Origin: Candidatus Rokubacteria bacterium CSP1-6
GTDB taxonomy: Bacteria > Methylomirabilota > Methylomirabilia > Rokubacteriales > CSP1-6
Length of the DNA stretch: 33,322 nt
Direction: 5' to 3'
NCBI GenBank assembly: GCA_001443385.1
Contig: LDXP01000024.1
Coordinates: forward strand, 1-33,322
The notes below the pieces were generated by a model. It did no database searches and was not told where the DNA came from. It saw only the letters and a program-made list of their open reading frames with translations. The translations under genes and the position numbers were made by a program. Below are positions 30,784-33,322 of the stretch, piece by piece (the stretch's first letter is position 1; the number at the start of each line of letters is the position of its first letter).

Positions 30784-31559
30784 CGGTGGAACCTCTCGGG
30801 GTTCGGCTTCTCCTTGGCGTTGAACGCCCGGCCCAGCTCCTTGGACTCCTCGGTGTGGTAGTAGTTGGCGACCAGGTGGTCGATGGTGACGCGCGAGAGG
30901 CCGGTCGCGCCGTTGTGCCGCGCGTGGAAGGCCGCCTTGAGCGCCGCGAGCGCCTGGGGCCCGCGGGCCTTCAGCTCCTCGCAGAGCGCCTCGGTGCGCG
31001 CCCGCAGCTCGGCGGGGGGCGCCACCTCGTTGACGAGCCCCATGGCCTCCGCCTCCCGGGCCGAGTACTTGCGGTTCAGGTACCAGATCTCCCGCGCGCG
31101 CTTGCGCCCCACGGCGTCCTCCAGGTACCACGTGCCGAATCCGGCGTCGTAGGAGCCCATGGACGGTCCGACCTGGCGGAAGGCCGCCTGCTCGCTGGCC
31201 ACCGTGAGGTCGCACATGTTGGCCAGCACGTTGCCGCCGCCGACGGCAAAGCCGTTGACCATCGCGACGACAGGCACGGGCATCATGTCGATCAGCGTGT
31301 AGAGGTCCACCACCGGCGGGACGTTATGGTAGTGGAGCATGCCGTCGGTGGGTTCCTTCTCGCCGCCGATGCAGAAGAAGCGGTCGCCGGCGCCTGTGAG
31401 CACGACGACCCTCACGTCGGGATCGTTGCGGGCCTCGTTGAGTGCCTGGATCAGCTCGAGGACCGTCTGGCGGCGGAAGGTATTGCCCTTATCGGGGCGG
31501 TTGATGGTGAGCCAGGCGATCTGGTTCTTGACCTCGTAGAGGATGTCGGCGTACGTCAT
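30780..31559 (-). CDS. Enoyl-CoA hydratase/isomerase family, BadI/MenB type
   Basis: A 259-residue crotonase. The segment FAVGGGNVLANMCDLTVASE (oxyanion hole), then FRQVGPSMGSYDAGFGTWYL and GRKRAREIWYLNRKYSAREA is diagnostic of the MenB/BadI branch, which catalyses Dieckmann-type ring closure or ring cleavage rather than simple hydration. The N-terminus (YADILYEVKNQIAWLTINRP followed by DKGNTFRRQTVLELI) resembles 2-ketocyclohexanecarboxyl-CoA hydrolase (BadI) most in my memory. ATG 31559 is chosen; an upstream frame start at 31583 lies in the leader hairpin. No men genes are nearby, so ring cleavage in alicyclic or aromatic acid breakdown is the better guess. Confidence 0.87.
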   Translation of the reverse strand: MTYADILYEVKNQIAWLTINRPDKGNTFRRQTVLELIQALNEARNDPDVRVVVLTGAGDRFFCIGGEKEPTDGMLHYHNVPPVVDLYTLIDMMPVPVVAMVNGFAVGGGNVLANMCDLTVASEQAAFRQVGPSMGSYDAGFGTWYLEDAVGRKRAREIWYLNRKYSAREAEAMGLVNEVAPPAELRARTEALCEELKARGPQALAALKAAFHARHNGATGLSRVTIDHLVANYYHTEESKELGRAFNAKEKPNPERFHR

Positions 31560-31571
31560 GGCGTCCCCCCT

Positions 31572-31611
31572 GGGGTCAGGCATGCGTATTTGCGTTACGT
31601 GCCTGATCCCC
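31572..31611. repeat. 28-bp palindromic element, copy 1 (in the leader of the crotonase gene)
   Basis: Begins GGGGTCAGGCATGCGTATTT, and continues to TGCCTGATCCCC. The ends are nearly complementary (GGGGTCAGGCA against TGCCTGATCCCC, one extra base), so it folds as a hairpin. Its first 28 bases are an exact inverted copy of element 3 (31725-31752). It lies just upstream of the ribosome site (AGGGGGG) of the crotonase gene. Confidence 0.85.
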
Positions 31612-31642
31612 GGCGTGAAGAGAATGGCGTTCGGCGAGACCG

Positions 31643-31672
31643 AGTGTAGGGCGCGCCAGGCAGGGGTGTCAA
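31643..31672 (-). promoter_or_regulatory. Promoter for the crotonase/AMACR-like operon
   Basis: Minus-strand TTGACA (31667-31672, perfect), 18-bp spacer, TACACT (31643-31648). Predicted transcript start near 31636, leaving a leader of about 75 nt that contains palindromic element 1. Located between elements 1 and 2. Confidence 0.55.
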
Positions 31673-31677
31673 CCGCC

Positions 31678-31716
31678 GGGGTCAGGCTTGCGTTTTTGCG
31701 TTATCGACTGTTCCCC
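31678..31716. repeat. 28-bp palindromic element, copy 2 (diverged)
   Basis: GGGGTCAGGCTTGCGTTTTT... to GACTGTTCCCC; same orientation as copy 1 with a few substitutions. With copy 3 it forms an inverted pair whose stem would be about 28 bp with a short loop (31707-31724). Confidence 0.82.
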
Positions 31717-31724
31717 GGCCGGCC

Positions 31725-31752
31725 CGTAACGCAAATACGCATGCCTGACCCC
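31725..31752. repeat. 28-bp palindromic element, copy 3 (inverted), just past the rhodanese stop
   Basis: CGTAACGCAAATACGCATGC then CTGACCCC: the exact reverse complement of the first 28 bases of copy 1. It starts 3 bp beyond the TAG of the protease-rhodanese gene. Paired with copy 2 it could form a strong hairpin in that transcript; no T-run follows, so a transcript-end stabiliser is as likely as a terminator. Confidence 0.85.
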
Positions 31753-31755
31753 AGC

Positions 31756-33306
31756 CTACTTGGCGGTCTCCAGCGGGAGGCCGGCGTTGGCCCAGCCCCC
31801 GAGCCCGCCCTTGAGGATGCGCACGTCCTTGTAGCCGACGTTGCGGAGCTGCTGCGCCACACGGGCGCTCGTCGCCTCGTCCGTTCAGGTGCAGTAGGCG
31901 ACGACGGTCCGGGCGGCGTCCACCTCCATGGGGGTCCTTCCCTGCTCCAGGGCGTCGGGCGAGATGTAGGTCGCGCCCGGGATCTTGAGCGGCGCCGTCT
32001 TGGCCGCGGATTCCTGTCGGACGTCGAGCAGGAGAGGGTTGACCCCGGCCTCCATCATCTTGACGACCTCGCCGGCCTTGACACGGAAGCGGTTCCGCTG
32101 CCAGCGGCGATACCACATGGCCCCGTACCCGCCGCCGCTCACCAGCGCGAGCCCCAGGGTGACCCAGGCCCACGGGAACGGGCGCGGGGGCGGGTTCTTC
32201 ACCTTGAACTCGGCCTCGGCGAGCGCGCGCTTGACGTCCGGCAGATCGGGGAGGAGCTTGTTGGCCTCGCCAAACTTTGCCGCCGCGCTCTTGAAGCTCT
32301 CCTGGCCGAGGTCGCGGAGACCCGCGGCCCAGACCGGGTTGAACGGGCTCTCCCCCGGCTTCGTCACCTCGGTCCCCTGGAGGAACTTCTTGACGTCGCG
32401 CGCCGGGATGAGGAAGTTGAAGCCCTGGACGATGCTCCCACCGGAGGGCGAGAGCGAGACGAACGTCAGCACGCCCACCACGGCGCCGCCATGACCGACG
32501 GCGGGGCCGCCGCTGTTGCCGGGCGCCGCCGACGCGTCGGTCTGGATCACGTCCTGGCCGATGGCGTCCTGCTTGAGCCCCGAGACGGCGCCGGTCGTCA
32601 CCGACGCCTCGAGCGCCGCGGTCTTGTTCAGGAGCTCGTGGCTCAGCACCACGCCCGGGAACCCCATGATGCGAACGGGATCCCCGATCTTCACGTTCTC
32701 GTCGAGGGCGAGCGCCGGGTAGACGCCGTCCTTGACGCGAATCAGCGCCAGATCGCGGCCGGAGTCGGCGACGGGCTTGCCCGCCGCGTCGAGCAGGAGC
32801 GGCGAGCTGAACTTCTTGATCTCGGCCGGCAGCATCGCGCCGTTGGAGAGGAGCACCGTCACCTGGGGGAGCGGCCTGAGCCGGATGCTCCCCATGTCCA
32901 CCCGGCGGCGGATCTGGTCCTCGAGGTCGGGGCGCTGGCCGCGCATCAGCCCCTGCCGGGCCAGCACGGGGTTCACGCAGGCCTCGTCCACGGCGCTCTT
33001 CTTGAGCTCCTGGGTTACCCACGGAGGCAGCCGGTGGGCCGGGTCCACGACGTGGGCGTTGGTGATCAGGTAGCCGCGGCCGTCGATGAACCAGCCGGTG
33101 CCGGTCTCCACGAAGGGCGCGGGCTTGACCGTGATCGCGCCCGCGCCGCAGTTCACCGTGGCCTCGGCATCCACCCGCGCCGTCACGAGGGCCACGGCGG
33201 GCTTGGCCCGCAGCACCAGCTCCTGGACGGGAATCGGGTGATCGGCGAGGGCCGTCGGGGGAATCGAGAGCAGAGCCACGAGCGCCAGCAGTAGCACGTT
33301 GATCAT
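31756..33306 (-). CDS. HtrA-like membrane serine protease fused to rhodanese, with in-frame TGA (candidate selenoprotein)
   Basis: If TGA 31885-31887 is read through, this is a 516-residue protein. It has a signal peptide (1-21), then a trypsin/HtrA fold with the catalytic triad in TNAHVVD (His), SGRDLALIRV (Asp) and AAPGNSGGPA (Ser). A helical segment (LGQESFKSAAAKFGEANKLL) leads to one membrane helix (WAWVTLGLALVSGGGYGAMW) followed by RRWQRNRFR, so the C-terminal rhodanese domain (about 420-516) should face the cytoplasm. The rhodanese loop reads YCT-(TGA)-TDEATSARVA and continues VGYKDVRILKGGLGGWANAG to TAG. The TGA lies where CxC-type relatives have a second cysteine, giving Cys-x-Sec. 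Without readthrough, a 473-residue protein lacking half the rhodanese fold results. ATG follows AGGAGG by six bases. Confidence 0.8.
31854..31868 (-). promoter_or_regulatory. Candidate bacterial SECIS hairpin downstream of the TGA
   Basis: In the mRNA, 16 nt after the UGA, GCGCC (31868-31864), loop CGUGU (31863-31859) and GGCGC (31858-31854) form a perfect 5-bp stem with a GU in the loop. Position and loop size fit the loose bacterial SECIS pattern (hairpin within the coding region right after UGA, G and U in the apical loop). In GC-rich coding sequence such a stem can also arise by chance. Confidence 0.45.
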
Positions 33307-33322
33307 TCAAAACCTCCTGCCT

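Noticed and set aside
31885-31887. TGA as an ordinary stop giving a 473-residue protease
   Set aside because: The domain would be cut in the middle of the rhodanese fold while the remaining half is intact in the same frame; kept only as the alternative explanation.

Overview
This is a GC-rich stretch of bacterial chromosome. Genes are tightly packed, with strong G/C bias at third codon positions and GTG/TTG starts in several places. It is dominated by solute-binding transporters (TRAP, TAXI-TRAP, Liv-type ABC), CoA-transferase-family enzymes, LLM-class (F420/flavin) oxidoreductases and a zinc-ribbon/cyclase/AAA/TPR regulator. Short palindromic G/C-rich repeats fill many gaps. This mix resembles soil or subsurface lineages such as Rokubacteria/NC10 (Methylomirabilota) or some Deltaproteobacteria. 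That placement is an inference from style and gene content; no rRNA or other phylogenetic marker is present, and no tRNA, CRISPR array or insertion sequence was seen.

Layout. (1) 1-2934, plus strand: the end of an unrecognised gene, then a complete TRAP transporter (DctP-DctQ-DctM). (2) 2957-11235, minus strand: a compact six-gene operon running UbiD-like decarboxylase, TAXI binding protein, fused TAXI permease, ACMSD-like amidohydrolase, ThDP-dependent enzyme and D-2-hydroxyacid dehydrogenase. Three different C-C cleaving chemistries sit next to a dedicated acid importer, which suggests catabolism of an imported carboxylic acid. (3) 11287-13063, minus: a small membrane protein, an LLM oxidoreductase and a cupin. 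(4) 13122-17072, minus: a Liv-type ABC system (LivG, Tat-exported binding protein, LivH, LivM) lacking LivF in the window. (5) 17142-19241: a lone MlaC-like protein, a VOC protein and a second LLM oxidoreductase. (6) 19381-22796, minus: a large adenylate/guanylate-cyclase-like regulator and a DUF4242 protein. (7) 22886-27340, minus: SDR, pirin, two CoA-transferases and a small membrane protein in one operon with overlapping stop/start codons. (8) 27418-29499, minus: a DUF2269-like membrane protein, CorA and a RidA homologue. (9) 29587-31559, minus: an AMACR-like CoA-transferase-family enzyme and a BadI/MenB-like crotonase behind a recognisable promoter. (10) 31756-33306, minus: an HtrA-like membrane serine protease fused to a rhodanese domain.

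The most interesting feature is gene (10). Its frame is interrupted by a single TGA in the rhodanese active-site loop, three codons after a Tyr-Cys pair. In the same frame the rest of a normal rhodanese domain continues to a TAG at 31756. The TGA sits where the Cys-x-Cys form of this loop carries its second cysteine, and a GC-rich hairpin lies 16 nt downstream in the mRNA. The simplest reading is a selenocysteine codon, giving a 516-residue membrane-anchored protease-selenorhodanese. A nonsense mutation or base error remains possible.

A second theme is the repeat content. Seven copies of one palindromic element, which pairs CCTCACC...CTCTCCCC with GGGGAGAG...GGTGAGG, occupy spaces between co-directional minus-strand genes. 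One supplies the C-terminal tail of LivM and another the ribosome-binding purines of the RidA homologue. An unrelated 28-bp element occurs three times around the promoter between regions 9 and 10.
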